Of a DNA stretch of 24,708 nucleotides, positions 8,842-16,550 are shown in pieces; the stretch's first letter is position 1; each line of letters begins with the position of its first letter. The notes below the pieces were generated by a model that did no database searches, was not told the DNA's origin, and worked only from the letters and a program-made list of their open reading frames with translations. The stretch is taken from NCBI GenBank assembly GCA_035468355.1, contig DATITA010000127.1, positions 1 to 24,708 on the forward strand, given 5' to 3'. The position numbers and the translations under genes are program-made. The DNA comes from DATKSS01 sp035468355 (GTDB lineage: Bacteria; Chloroflexota; Dormibacteria; Dormibacterales; Dormibacteraceae).

Positions 8842-10811
8842 CCTTCATACCGGTGCTCGCCCTCGCCGCCGCGCTGGTCGTGGCGTGCACGGTCTTCGCG
8901 CGTCGGGCGCTCACGCTTTATCGCCTGGTCCGCATGGGCAAACCGGCGTCGCGTTTCGGCGACGTGCCCAGGCGCGTGCGCGCCGAGGCTGTCGTAGTGG
9001 TCGGCCAGAGCAAGCTGCTGCAGCGCATCGTGCCGGGGCTGATGCATGCCGCGATCTTCTGGGGCTTTTTAGTCCTGCTCCCGACCATCCTCGCCGCGAT
9101 GATCGGCGCGGTCGACCCGCACTCTACCCTGCCATGGCTCGGGGCCCAGGGTTGGTACGCGCTGCTCGTGGACGTGTTCGCGGCGCTGGTGCTGGTCGGA
9201 GTGATCGCCGCTTTCGTCATCCGCAAGGTGCAGCGACCGGCGCGCTTCAAGGGGAGCCACCTGGGTGAGGCCGACCTCATCCTGGCCCTGATCGCCGGGA
9301 TCGTCGTGACCCTCTTCACATGGCATGCCTCCCAGATCGCGCTGCACCTCAATGACTATCCAGCCGCCTGGGCGCCCATCTCGAACGCAGTGGCATCGCT
9401 GATGAGCGGCCCGGCGATTGTGGTCCTCGAGCGCGCGGCCGTCTGGGCGCACGTCCTGATCATCCTTTCGTTTCTCGTCTATTTGCCGTACTCCAAGCAC
9501 CTGCACATCGCGGTGGCGGCGATCAACGTCTACTTCGGACGCACACGCGCGCGCGGACGCCTCGAGCCGATCGATTTCGAGAAGCCGGAGCAGGAGGTGC
9601 GTTTCGGCTCGGCTCGCGTCACCGACATGACGTGGAAGCAGATGGTGGACACGATGTCCTGCACGGAGTGCGGGCGCTGCCAGGACGTGTGTCCGGCTTA
9701 TGCCACAGGCAAGGCGCTTTCGCCAAAGCTCCTCATCATGGCGATGCGCGACCAACTCATGGCCGAGGGGCCCAAGACGCTCGCCGACCGCGCTCACGTG
9801 CCGCCTCCGATCGTGCCCAGCGCGGTCACCGATGACGTCGTGTGGGACTGCGTCACGTGCGGCGCTTGCGTGCGTGAATGCCCGGTCGGGATCGAGCACA
9901 TCGATCACGTGATCGACCTGCGCCGCAACCTCGTGATGGTCGAGTCCCGTTTCCCCGACGAGGCCGGCACCATGCTGCGCGACGTCGACCGCTCGTCCAA
10001 CCCGTGGGGCCGGCCAGGATCGGACCGGATGCAGTGGGCGGAAGGGCTAGGCCTGCGGGTGCTTCAGCCTGGCGACACCGCGCCCGACGTGCTGTTCTGG
10101 GTCGGCTGCGCCCCGGCGTTCGACGAGCGAGCGCGCAAGGGGGCGGTCTCCACGGCCAGGCTGATGCTCGAGGCCGGGGTCGACTTCGCGATTCTCGGTC
10201 CCCGCGAATCGTGCACCGGTGACCCGGCGCGGCGCATGGGCGACGAATACACGTATCAAAGACTGGCCGGCGAGAACGTCGCAACGTTGAACGGTGCAGG
10301 CGTGAGGAAGATCGTCACGACCTGCCCCCACTGCTTCAACACGATCGGCAACGAGTACCCCGACTTCGGCGGGCGCTACGAGGTCGTCCACCACACCGAC
10401 TTCCTGGCCAGTTTGGTGCGCGAGGGCAGGTTGAAGCCGGCGGCGGACGACCGCACCATCACCTACCACGACTCCTGCTACCTGGCCCGCCACAACGACG
10501 TTCGCTCCCAACCCCGCGAGCTGTTGGCGGCGGTGGGCAAGGCCGTCGAGATGCCGCGCAATCGCGAGCGCACGTTCTGCTGCGGCGCCGGCGGGGCGAG
10601 GATGTGGATGGAGGAAAAGCGGGGCACGCCCATCAACCAGGAGCGCGTGCGCGAGGCGGCGGCCACGGGCGCTGACACCCTCGCGGTGGCGTGCCCGTTC
10701 TGCACGGTGATGCTCGACGACGGCGTGCGAGAGACGGGCTCCAAGATGCAGGTCGTCGACCTGGCGACCCTTCTGCATGAAGCCGTGAAGCGGAAGAGGG
10801 CGGGGGCCTAG
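8838..10811 (+). CDS. Membrane FeS ETF:quinone oxidoreductase-like protein (NarI-like + HdrD/CCG domains)
   Basis: A 657-residue protein; the GTG start overlaps the etfA stop. Residues 1-235 hold about five membrane helices with histidines H70, H163, H205 and H221/H223 able to bind heme b, as in NarI-like domains. Two 4Fe-4S motifs follow: C275/C278/C281/C285 and C338/C341/C344/C348. The remainder has two cysteine-rich CCG-type domains (VGCAP...TCPHC and DSCY...FCCGAGGA...ACPFC), as in HdrD/GlcF proteins. The same architecture is known for ETF:menaquinone oxidoreductases, such as mycobacterial EtfD (Rv0338c), and for DgcB of Pseudomonas dimethylglycine catabolism. Here it would take electrons from EtfAB to the quinone pool. 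Its 3' end is repeated in decayed form at 11693. Architecture is clear; direct ETF oxidation is inferred from gene order. Confidence 0.88.
   Translation: MTFIPVLALAAALVVACTVFARRALTLYRLVRMGKPASRFGDVPRRVRAEAVVVVGQSKLLQRIVPGLMHAAIFWGFLVLLPTILAAMIGAVDPHSTLPWLGAQGWYALLVDVFAALVLVGVIAAFVIRKVQRPARFKGSHLGEADLILALIAGIVVTLFTWHASQIALHLNDYPAAWAPISNAVASLMSGPAIVVLERAAVWAHVLIILSFLVYLPYSKHLHIAVAAINVYFGRTRARGRLEPIDFEKPEQEVRFGSARVTDMTWKQMVDTMSCTECGRCQDVCPAYATGKALSPKLLIMAMRDQLMAEGPKTLADRAHVPPPIVPSAVTDDVVWDCVTCGACVRECPVGIEHIDHVIDLRRNLVMVESRFPDEAGTMLRDVDRSSNPWGRPGSDRMQWAEGLGLRVLQPGDTAPDVLFWVGCAPAFDERARKGAVSTARLMLEAGVDFAILGPRESCTGDPARRMGDEYTYQRLAGENVATLNGAGVRKIVTTCPHCFNTIGNEYPDFGGRYEVVHHTDFLASLVREGRLKPAADDRTITYHDSCYLARHNDVRSQPRELLAAVGKAVEMPRNRERTFCCGAGGARMWMEEKRGTPINQERVREAAATGADTLAVACPFCTVMLDDGVRETGSKMQVVDLATLLHEAVKRKRAGA
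10764..10792 (+). repeat. Source copy of a 29-bp direct repeat (3' end of FeS oxidoreductase gene)
   Basis: This segment encodes ATLLHEAVKR near the C-terminus of the FeS protein. It matches 11693-11721 on the same strand at 26 of 29 positions. Three differences between the two reading frames (with the next base included) are at third codon positions and are synonymous, and one changes Lys to Glu. The repeats bracket the aspartic protease gene. Confidence 0.7.
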
Positions 10812-10836
10812 CTGCTCAGTCGCGCGGCTGCCGGGC

Positions 10837-11658
10837 TCACGGCGCCCGCAGAAAGGACCACCTCGCGCGAGGGAAGTCGAGCAGCCAGTCGGCATGACGC
10901 AACGTGCTGTAACCGAGGATGAGGTTCATGGGAATTTCGAGCGTGGCGTTCACGCCCGACAGGTCTATTGCGGCAACGCGGTGGGGTGGGAAGACTGATG
11001 CGCCGATCAGCGCCCCCGTCATGACGTAGAGCGGCGAAGCCGCCTCAAAACCGCTCGAGTCGGTACCTGTCGAGTCGCCGATCTGTGTGAAGTACGTGGG
11101 ATGCCTGTCGACGAACCTTCTGTCCGCGACCGTCAGGCTCGAACCCGTATCCCAGACCGCCTGGGCCGTGGTGTCCCCGAGACGCACCTCCACGTATGGA
11201 TGGAATCGCCGGCCCATCCGTACGGCGTGCCAGCTCCGACCGTTGCTCAGGCGGTCGGGACCGTCTATCTCTAGCCGGTGGCCGGCGAAATCAACGTAGA
11301 GACGAAAGTCTTTGAGGATGTCCATGCCGACCAGGTTGGCCGCATGCTGGGCGCCGGCCGTCGCGCGCGCCAGGGTGAAGTTGGTCCTCGAGATCGGCCC
11401 GATCTGAATCGATGGCACCGTGATCAGGTCATCGTGGCTCGGGGCGAAGACTCCGGATGACGGGTGCGCGGCGGTCGAGGCGAACCCCACGGTGTAGTCG
11501 TCATAGGCAACCCTGCTCGTCGCCGCGCCTGTGTCGAGCAGGAATCGATACGGGTGCCCGCCCACTGATCCATCGACGAGCACGTTGCCGGCTTCCGGCT
11601 CCTCGGGATCGAGCTCGATGACGAGGGGCAGAGCGGCCACGGCAATTGAATGTACCAA
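10837..11658 (-). CDS. Single-chain retropepsin-like aspartic protease with two DTG motifs
   Basis: A 273-residue protein with two tandem lobes, each having the pepsin/retropepsin signature. Lobe 1 has D42-T-G44 in FLLDTGAATS and the matching NLVGMDIL (109-116). Lobe 2 has D170-T-G172 in AVWDTGSSLT and LILGYSTL (247-254). Each lobe thus carries the catalytic Asp loop and the hydrophobic-hydrophobic-Gly element, so one chain could form a complete active site. No signal peptide or membrane helix is evident, suggesting cytoplasmic action. The start is TTG at 11658; an in-frame stop lies about 24 bases further upstream, so only this TTG or an internal GTG can serve. It converges on the FeS oxidoreductase gene with a 25-base gap. 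Substrate is unknown, and the gene looks like an insertion between copies of the repeat. Confidence 0.72.
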   Translation of the reverse strand: MVHSIAVAALPLVIELDPEEPEAGNVLVDGSVGGHPYRFLLDTGAATSRVAYDDYTVGFASTAAHPSSGVFAPSHDDLITVPSIQIGPISRTNFTLARATAGAQHAANLVGMDILKDFRLYVDFAGHRLEIDGPDRLSNGRSWHAVRMGRRFHPYVEVRLGDTTAQAVWDTGSSLTVADRRFVDRHPTYFTQIGDSTGTDSSGFEAASPLYVMTGALIGASVFPPHRVAAIDLSGVNATLEIPMNLILGYSTLRHADWLLDFPRARWSFLRAP

Positions 11659-11692
11659 GCGAGTGACCGGACGAACTCAGCGCCGGGCTTCA

Positions 11693-11743
11693 GCGACCCT
11701 CCTGCACGAAGCCGTGGAGCGCCGCGGCGGTCAGTCCGGCTGA
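11693..11743 (+). pseudogene. Vestigial 3' end of a second FeS/CCG oxidoreductase gene
   Basis: In the frame ending at TGA 11741-11743 this segment encodes ATLLHEAVERRGGQSG, which resembles the C-terminus of the FeS protein ending at 10811 (ATLLHEAVKRKRAGA). Substitutions are mostly synonymous, so the fragment probably diverged while part of a working gene and was later cut off. Upstream of 11693 the same frame no longer resembles the FeS protein and runs antisense to the protease. The fragment overlaps the last codons of the - strand hypothetical gene. Confidence 0.5.
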
Positions 11744-12165
11744 ACGACCTCGAGGCGAATGGTGTGGCCGTGTGTCGCGAAGTGACCATCGCCGGGCGGG
11801 ATGCCCGTGACCACATCGAAAGTGATCGAGTCGGCCGATTGCGACTCCGTGACGAGCGACGTGAGCTCGGCGACGCCGCCGAGCATCGACCACACCGATT
11901 CGCGAATCTCACGCCTCGACTGTTTCGTCGCGAAGCTCAGCCGCACCCGGAGCGTACCGCCGCTATCGACGTCGACCGCGTCCACACTCAGGCCTGAAGT
12001 CTCCGCCCGCCTTCGAAGGCCCGGCAGCAGGTGGGCTTCAGGGTCTTCAGCCACCCAGTTCGCTTCGCCGGCCAGCAGGGCCAACTGCTCGATCGCCGGC
12101 AGCGCAGCGCGGGCGTCCCGTCCTCCGTGACCGATTTCATCAGCGTCCCAGCGTCGAGAGGTCAT
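11731..12165 (-). CDS. Hypothetical protein, unknown function
   Basis: A 144-residue soluble protein beginning MTSRRWDADEIG, with no recognised family, no membrane helix and no signal peptide. The first half is helical and Ala/Glu-rich. The second half looks like beta strands (GGTLRVRLSF, SITFDVVTG, HTIRLEV), suggesting a small alpha/beta domain. The frame remains open to an upstream ATG at 12279 (182 residues), but the extra 38 residues are low-complexity with poor third-position GC, so the shorter start is preferred. It lies 72 bases upstream of the protease gene on the same strand and may be co-transcribed with it. That the two act together is a guess. Confidence 0.5.
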   Translation of the reverse strand: MTSRRWDADEIGHGGRDARAALPAIEQLALLAGEANWVAEDPEAHLLPGLRRRAETSGLSVDAVDVDSGGTLRVRLSFATKQSRREIRESVWSMLGGVAELTSLVTESQSADSITFDVVTGIPPGDGHFATHGHTIRLEVVQPD

Positions 12166-12332
12166 CTCGACAGCATGGCTGAGTGGTTCGGCTGTCTGTG
12201 GCCCTGAACAGGAGCCGGTTGACCCAGTGGTCGACCGCGCCACGACAGCCGCCCATCCGCCACGCTCCAAACGTGCCATTCACCCTGTCCCGGCCGCGAG
12301 ATTCGACCCCTTACCGCCCGTTGCATTCGGCT

Positions 12333-14039
12333 CTAGCTCAGGCCGAGAATGTTCCCCTTGACGTCGATATCGATGCTGGCTGCGATCGGGGTGGTCGGCA
12401 GGCCGGGCATCGTTCGCATCTCGCCGCAGATCGGGTAGATGAATCCGGCCCCGACCGACGCACGCACCTCGCGCACCGGCAGCACCCAGCCCGTGGGAGC
12501 GCCCTTCAGCTTCGGGTCCGAGGAGATCGACAGGTGCGTTTTGGCGATGCACACCGGGAGGCGCCCAAACCCGCTCTTTTCGTAGGCGTCGAGCTGGCGG
12601 GCGGCCACCGCGTCGTACTCCACGCCACGCGCACCGTACACGCGAAGCGCGATCGTCTCGATCTTCTCGCGCAGCGTTGCCGAATCCGGATACAGCAGCT
12701 GAAACGTGCTCGGCTCGTCGGCCGCCGCCACGACCATCTCGGCCAGCTCCGTCGCGCCCTTGCCGCCGTCGGCGAAGTTGCTGCACACCGCCGATCGGAC
12801 GCCGATCCGCTCGGCAAGATCGCGGATGGCGCGGTGCTCGGACGGATGGTCGCCTGGAAACGCGTTGATCGCGACGACGGGGGTGACACCGTGGAGCTGG
12901 ATGTTCTCGACCTGCTTGCGCAGGTTGGCGGCGCCGGCGAGGACGTCGTCCGGGTTCTCCATCAGGAGCTCAGGCGGCAGCGCCTTGCCGGCGACGACCC
13001 GGTACTTGCCCGAATGCACCTTCAGAGCGCGCACGGTGGCGACGACCACTGCAGCGTCGGGCGCGAGGCCCGAGGTCCGGCACTTGATGTTGAAAAAGCG
13101 TTCCGCGCCCATGTCCGCGCCGAAGCCCGCCTCGGTGACGACGTAGTCGCCGCAGCGAACGCCCACCATGTCGGCCAGGACCGACGATGCTCCATTTGCG
13201 ATGTTGCCGAATGGGCCGGCGTGGACGAGCACAGGAGTGTTCTCCAGGGTCTGCAGCAAATTGGGCTTGATCGCGTCGAGCATGATCACGGTCATTGCCC
13301 CGCCCGCGTGAAGGGAGTCGGCCGAGATCGGACGACCGTCCCTCGCCAAGCCGATGACAATTCGTCCTAAGCGCTGCCGCATGTCCTGCAGCGAGGTGGA
13401 CAGCGCAAGCACCGCCATGACCTCTGACGCGGCCGTGATGTCAAAGCCTGTCTGGCGCGTCACCCCGTCCTCCGGCGCGCCCAACCCGACGACCACGTTG
13501 CGCAGCACTCGATCGCTGACGTCCAGCACGCGGCGCCACGTGATGCTGTGCAGGTCGATCGGGAACTCGCGCAGGCTGTGATGGATGTAGTTGTCGATCA
13601 TCGCGGCCAGCAGATTGTGCGCAGCCGTGACGGCGTGGAAGTCACCGGTCAGGTGCAGGTTCAGGCGCTCCATCGGCACGACCTGGCTGTAGCCGCCTCC
13701 CGCCGCGCCGCCTTTGATCCCGAACGTCGGTCCCATAGACGGCTGACGGATCGCCACCACCGCGCGCTTGCCGATGATGCCGAGCGCGTCGCCGAGCCCC
13801 ACGGTCGTGGTCGTCTTGCCCTCGCCCAACGGCGTTGGTGTGATGGCTGAGACTACGACGTACTTGGCCTTGGGCCGGTCGGCCAGCTCTTCGAGCGCAC
13901 CAAGCTTGATCTTGGCGACGTCGTGGCCGTAGGGCTCGAGCAGGTGCTCGCCGATGCCCATCTTCGCCGCGACATCCCGCATCGGTATCAGGCGGGCTTT
14001 GCGCGCGATGTCGAGGTCGGAGGGAAATGTCATTGCCAT
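12333..14039 (-). CDS. fhs: Formate-tetrahydrofolate ligase
   Basis: A 568-residue FTHFS, slightly longer than the usual 556. It interconverts formate + ATP + THF and 10-formyl-THF. The P-loop TPLGEGKTTT (about residues 69-78), the RQPSMGPTFGIKGGAAGGGYSQ-type region (about 98-119) and the LTGDFHAV motif are all present and characteristic. ATG 14039 follows AAGGAG at good spacing, nine bases after the metF stop. As the last gene of the - strand operon, paired with a methylene-THF reductase, it could run in reverse, releasing formate and making ATP from methyl groups; that direction is inferred from context. About 170 bases without a clear gene or T-rich terminator follow it. Confidence 0.96.
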   Translation of the reverse strand: MAMTFPSDLDIARKARLIPMRDVAAKMGIGEHLLEPYGHDVAKIKLGALEELADRPKAKYVVVSAITPTPLGEGKTTTTVGLGDALGIIGKRAVVAIRQPSMGPTFGIKGGAAGGGYSQVVPMERLNLHLTGDFHAVTAAHNLLAAMIDNYIHHSLREFPIDLHSITWRRVLDVSDRVLRNVVVGLGAPEDGVTRQTGFDITAASEVMAVLALSTSLQDMRQRLGRIVIGLARDGRPISADSLHAGGAMTVIMLDAIKPNLLQTLENTPVLVHAGPFGNIANGASSVLADMVGVRCGDYVVTEAGFGADMGAERFFNIKCRTSGLAPDAAVVVATVRALKVHSGKYRVVAGKALPPELLMENPDDVLAGAANLRKQVENIQLHGVTPVVAINAFPGDHPSEHRAIRDLAERIGVRSAVCSNFADGGKGATELAEMVVAAADEPSTFQLLYPDSATLREKIETIALRVYGARGVEYDAVAARQLDAYEKSGFGRLPVCIAKTHLSISSDPKLKGAPTGWVLPVREVRASVGAGFIYPICGEMRTMPGLPTTPIAASIDIDVKGNILGLS

Positions 14040-14048
14040 CGGATCTCC

Positions 14049-14987
14049 TTAATTCAGATGCGCCAGCATCTCCTGGCGCCATCGTTCGGTGGGCTCGATC
14101 TCGTTGAAGGTGAACACGTGGATGCCGGCGACCTTGCGCTCGGGCGCGAGAAGGTCGGGCACGAGGGCTTTGACGAAACGGCCGGGATCGTAGCCGCCAG
14201 GCCTCAGCATGCGGAGGAACCAGTTGGAATGCCCGCGCAGGAACCGTGCCGAGTCGACGACGCCGATCCTGGTCGATACGCGCAGGAGCTTGGCCGGGTC
14301 GGCGACGCCCGCCATCCCGATGTAGATCGGCAGCTCGACCTTGCGGCGCCGGACGCGCGCGACCCATCGCTTCACGAGCCGCGGGTCGAAGCACAGGTTG
14401 CTGACGATGTACGTGGCGACCCGGCGCTTGTCCCACATCGCCTGGATCGTCATGTCGTCGTCGATGAAGCTGTGGCTCTCGGGATAGCCCGTGACACCGA
14501 TGTCATGCGGACCGGAGTCGGCCATCGCCGCCAGCAGGGAGACCGAGTCTGGAAAGTCACCAGCGGGCTGGCGTGCGTCGCCGGCCACGACGAAGACGTC
14601 CTGTGAGCCCATCGCCTTGACCGCGGCCAGGATCTCGGCCAGGTGCGAGCGGTCGCGGATCATTCGCGCCGACAGGTGGGGGACCACGCTGTAACCCTGC
14701 CTCGAGAGCCGCTCGGCGAGGTTGATGGTCGCCTCCATGCCGCGGCGGGGGGAGGCGGTGACCGTGATCCGGACCTCGTGAGGAACGTGCGCGAGCACAA
14801 GCCCTTCGGCGTCCTCGGTCGGCAGCACTTCGTACCGGGGGGTGCGAAGAAAGCTTGTCAGCCCTCTCTGTTCCACACTCTCTGACCGCGCAAGCGGCCT
14901 CAGCAAGCGACCACCGGCGACCGTTGCACTATATGCCGCAGTCGCGCCATGCGAACGCTGACCCGCAGGGCCGGAGGGGAAGTTCAT
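14049..14987 (-). CDS. metF: Methylenetetrahydrofolate reductase (short, MetF-like)
   Basis: A 312-residue TIM-barrel protein interconverting methyl-THF and methylene-THF. The first barrel strand RYEVLPT (residues 51-57) with E53 corresponds to the FEFFPP strand and catalytic Glu of MetF; the VVPHLSARMI and DVFVVAGDA segments also fit the family. It is divergent from enterobacterial MetF and resembles the short actinobacterial type; whether it binds flavin is not evident. ATG 14987 lies one base after the metallophosphoesterase stop. However, the first 37 codons have low third-position GC and look non-coding, so GTG 14876 (275 residues) may be the true start, with a possible promoter in between. 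It is followed closely by fhs, together giving oxidation of methyl-THF except for the FolD step. Confidence 0.85.
   Translation of the reverse strand: MNFPSGPAGQRSHGATAAYSATVAGGRLLRPLARSESVEQRGLTSFLRTPRYEVLPTEDAEGLVLAHVPHEVRITVTASPRRGMEATINLAERLSRQGYSVVPHLSARMIRDRSHLAEILAAVKAMGSQDVFVVAGDARQPAGDFPDSVSLLAAMADSGPHDIGVTGYPESHSFIDDDMTIQAMWDKRRVATYIVSNLCFDPRLVKRWVARVRRRKVELPIYIGMAGVADPAKLLRVSTRIGVVDSARFLRGHSNWFLRMLRPGGYDPGRFVKALVPDLLAPERKVAGIHVFTFNEIEPTERWRQEMLAHLN
14928..14933 (-). promoter_or_regulatory. Possible -10 element for metF-fhs
   Basis: On the - strand these six bases read TATAGT, an AT-rich island in very GC-rich sequence, 52 bases before the alternative GTG start of metF at 14876. 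No convincing -35 hexamer is seen at 16-18 bases upstream. It would allow metF and fhs to be expressed apart from the transporter genes. Confidence 0.25.
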
Positions 14988-14988
14988 C

Positions 14989-16536
14989 TCAGAAGGGCGC
15001 TGCAAGGAGCAACACCACGTTGCGGTCCTCCGGCCGGCCCGGCCGCCACGAGTCGAACCCGCTGAAGGGCACGTTGGCCGCCAGCTCCCGGTGAACCCCG
15101 GCGAGTCCCTCGCCGTCGTGGTCGACCATGGTGCAGGCGATCCCGAGCAGGCCCGAGCCGGCCTCGAAGAGCTCGACCATCCGTCCCTGGCACGGCCAGT
15201 CCACGAGCGCGCTCGTCGTGACCTCCCAGAAGCCGCCCCCCACCCCACCCGGCCGGGGTGTGATGCGGTTCGCATGGATGTGCCCGTTGAGCCAGAGGAC
15301 CACGTTGTGGAACCGGTGCAGCAGCTCGAGCAGCTCGGCCCCTCCTTGCAGCCCGCGCGGGTTCGACAGGGTGTCGAAGCCGTGATGGGAAAGAAGCACC
15401 ACCATGCGATCCTGGTTCTGCGTCCGCAAAACGGACCGGTCGCGGGTGGGAAACGTCGAGTGGACCTCCTCGAGGCGTCGCTCGAGCCAGTGCAGCTGGG
15501 CCGGATCGACCTGGCCGTCGGCGCCCCCGGCGGGGCAAACCGTGTCCAGCGTGATGAAGCGGACACGAGGAGTGTCATGCACGTAATAAGCGGTGCCATC
15601 CGCCCGGTTTGCCTCCGTGAAGCCGTGACGACCTGACTGGTGGTGAAGCTCGACGAACTCCGGCCTGGTGATCGGCCGGCGCGCGGCGTCGGGCGCCACC
15701 TCGAGCGCGCGGCCCGACATGAAGTAATCGGGGCTCCTGACGAAGGTCTCGAGCGCGTGGTCACGATCCAGTCCCTCCGGAAGCGCGAGCGGCTTTCGCG
15801 AGCCGACCATCGCAGGGGCGAGCGTGAGGTTGACGACGCCGACCCCCTGGCATACCTCCTCGTGGTTGCCGTAACAGCCCAGCCACGGCAAGCCGAGCCC
15901 GGCCGCCTGGAACGGTTCCATCGCCAGCTCTAGCAGGCCCGGCACGCGCGGGTACCCCAGGCCCTTCTGGAACAGGTCCCCACCGACGGGCCCGTCCGGC
16001 TTCCAGAAGATGTCGGAAGGCCACTGCGCCGCCTGCACCCCGTCGTAGCCGGGCACGCCGGAGTCGGGGCGAACCGCGCCCCCATCCATGAGGGCCAGGA
16101 AGTTGGTGAGCTCGTTGAGCTGGGTGTTGTCGATCGAGTCGCCGGTCATCGCCACCAGCTCGATGGCGCTCCCCGTGACTGGCGCCCGGTCGATGCTGTG
16201 GAACGTTCTCAAAAGCGCCTCGACGGCCCGGGCGTTCAGCGCCTCGTGCGGCCGCTGCATGGTGAGAAGCTCGCGAAAGCGCGGGTCTTCCCACTCCCGG
16301 TTCACGAACTCGAACCGCGCCGGCGACTGCACGTCGGTGACATGCAGGTCAGTGATGTGGCCGATGCATGCGATGGCGCGGCCGTGTGCCACAACCTCGT
16401 CGGCGGGTGGCTTAGCAACGAGCTCCGCGCGAACGAGGTGCGGCTCGCCGGGTTGTTCGACCACGGAGCGGTAGGGGGCGCTCGAGCCCGCGCGCAGTAT
16501 CGGTCCGGCGCCGAGCCGGCGCTCCGTGGTGAGCAC
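14989..16536 (-). CDS. Metallophosphoesterase, PPA1498/TIGR03767-type
   Basis: A 515-residue calcineurin-like phosphoesterase with the dimetal-site motifs in order: D63-L-H65 (TDLHVTD), G132-D133 (TGDSIDN), G223-N-H-E (YGNHEE), H384/H385 (LSHHGFD) and G418-H-I-H421. Length and the long spacing between GNHE and SHH fit the family first named from Propionibacterium PPA1498. No secretion signal is seen. The start is GTG at 16536, 14 bases after the transporter ATPase stop; its own stop is one base before metF. This family has no firmly known substrate. Set between an ABC importer and one-carbon genes, it could split an imported phosphodiester or phosphomonoester (for example a choline ester), but that is a guess from context. 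Confidence 0.85.
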   Translation of the reverse strand: MLTTERRLGAGPILRAGSSAPYRSVVEQPGEPHLVRAELVAKPPADEVVAHGRAIACIGHITDLHVTDVQSPARFEFVNREWEDPRFRELLTMQRPHEALNARAVEALLRTFHSIDRAPVTGSAIELVAMTGDSIDNTQLNELTNFLALMDGGAVRPDSGVPGYDGVQAAQWPSDIFWKPDGPVGGDLFQKGLGYPRVPGLLELAMEPFQAAGLGLPWLGCYGNHEEVCQGVGVVNLTLAPAMVGSRKPLALPEGLDRDHALETFVRSPDYFMSGRALEVAPDAARRPITRPEFVELHHQSGRHGFTEANRADGTAYYVHDTPRVRFITLDTVCPAGGADGQVDPAQLHWLERRLEEVHSTFPTRDRSVLRTQNQDRMVVLLSHHGFDTLSNPRGLQGGAELLELLHRFHNVVLWLNGHIHANRITPRPGGVGGGFWEVTTSALVDWPCQGRMVELFEAGSGLLGIACTMVDHDGEGLAGVHRELAANVPFSGFDSWRPGRPEDRNVVLLLAAPF

Positions 16537-16550
16537 TGAGTGTCGCTAAA

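Noticed and set aside
10832..10848. Five-bp GC hairpin at the convergent junction as a bidirectional terminator
   Set aside because: The stem is short with a seven-base loop and no T tract on either side; it also overlaps the protease stop.
12290..12330. T-loop-like TCGAATC on the - strand, suggesting a tRNA
   Set aside because: No flanking T-stem, acceptor stem or anticodon arm can be formed around it.
12183..13370. Long + strand open frame opposite fhs
   Set aside because: It has no motif and is antisense to a clear formate-THF ligase.
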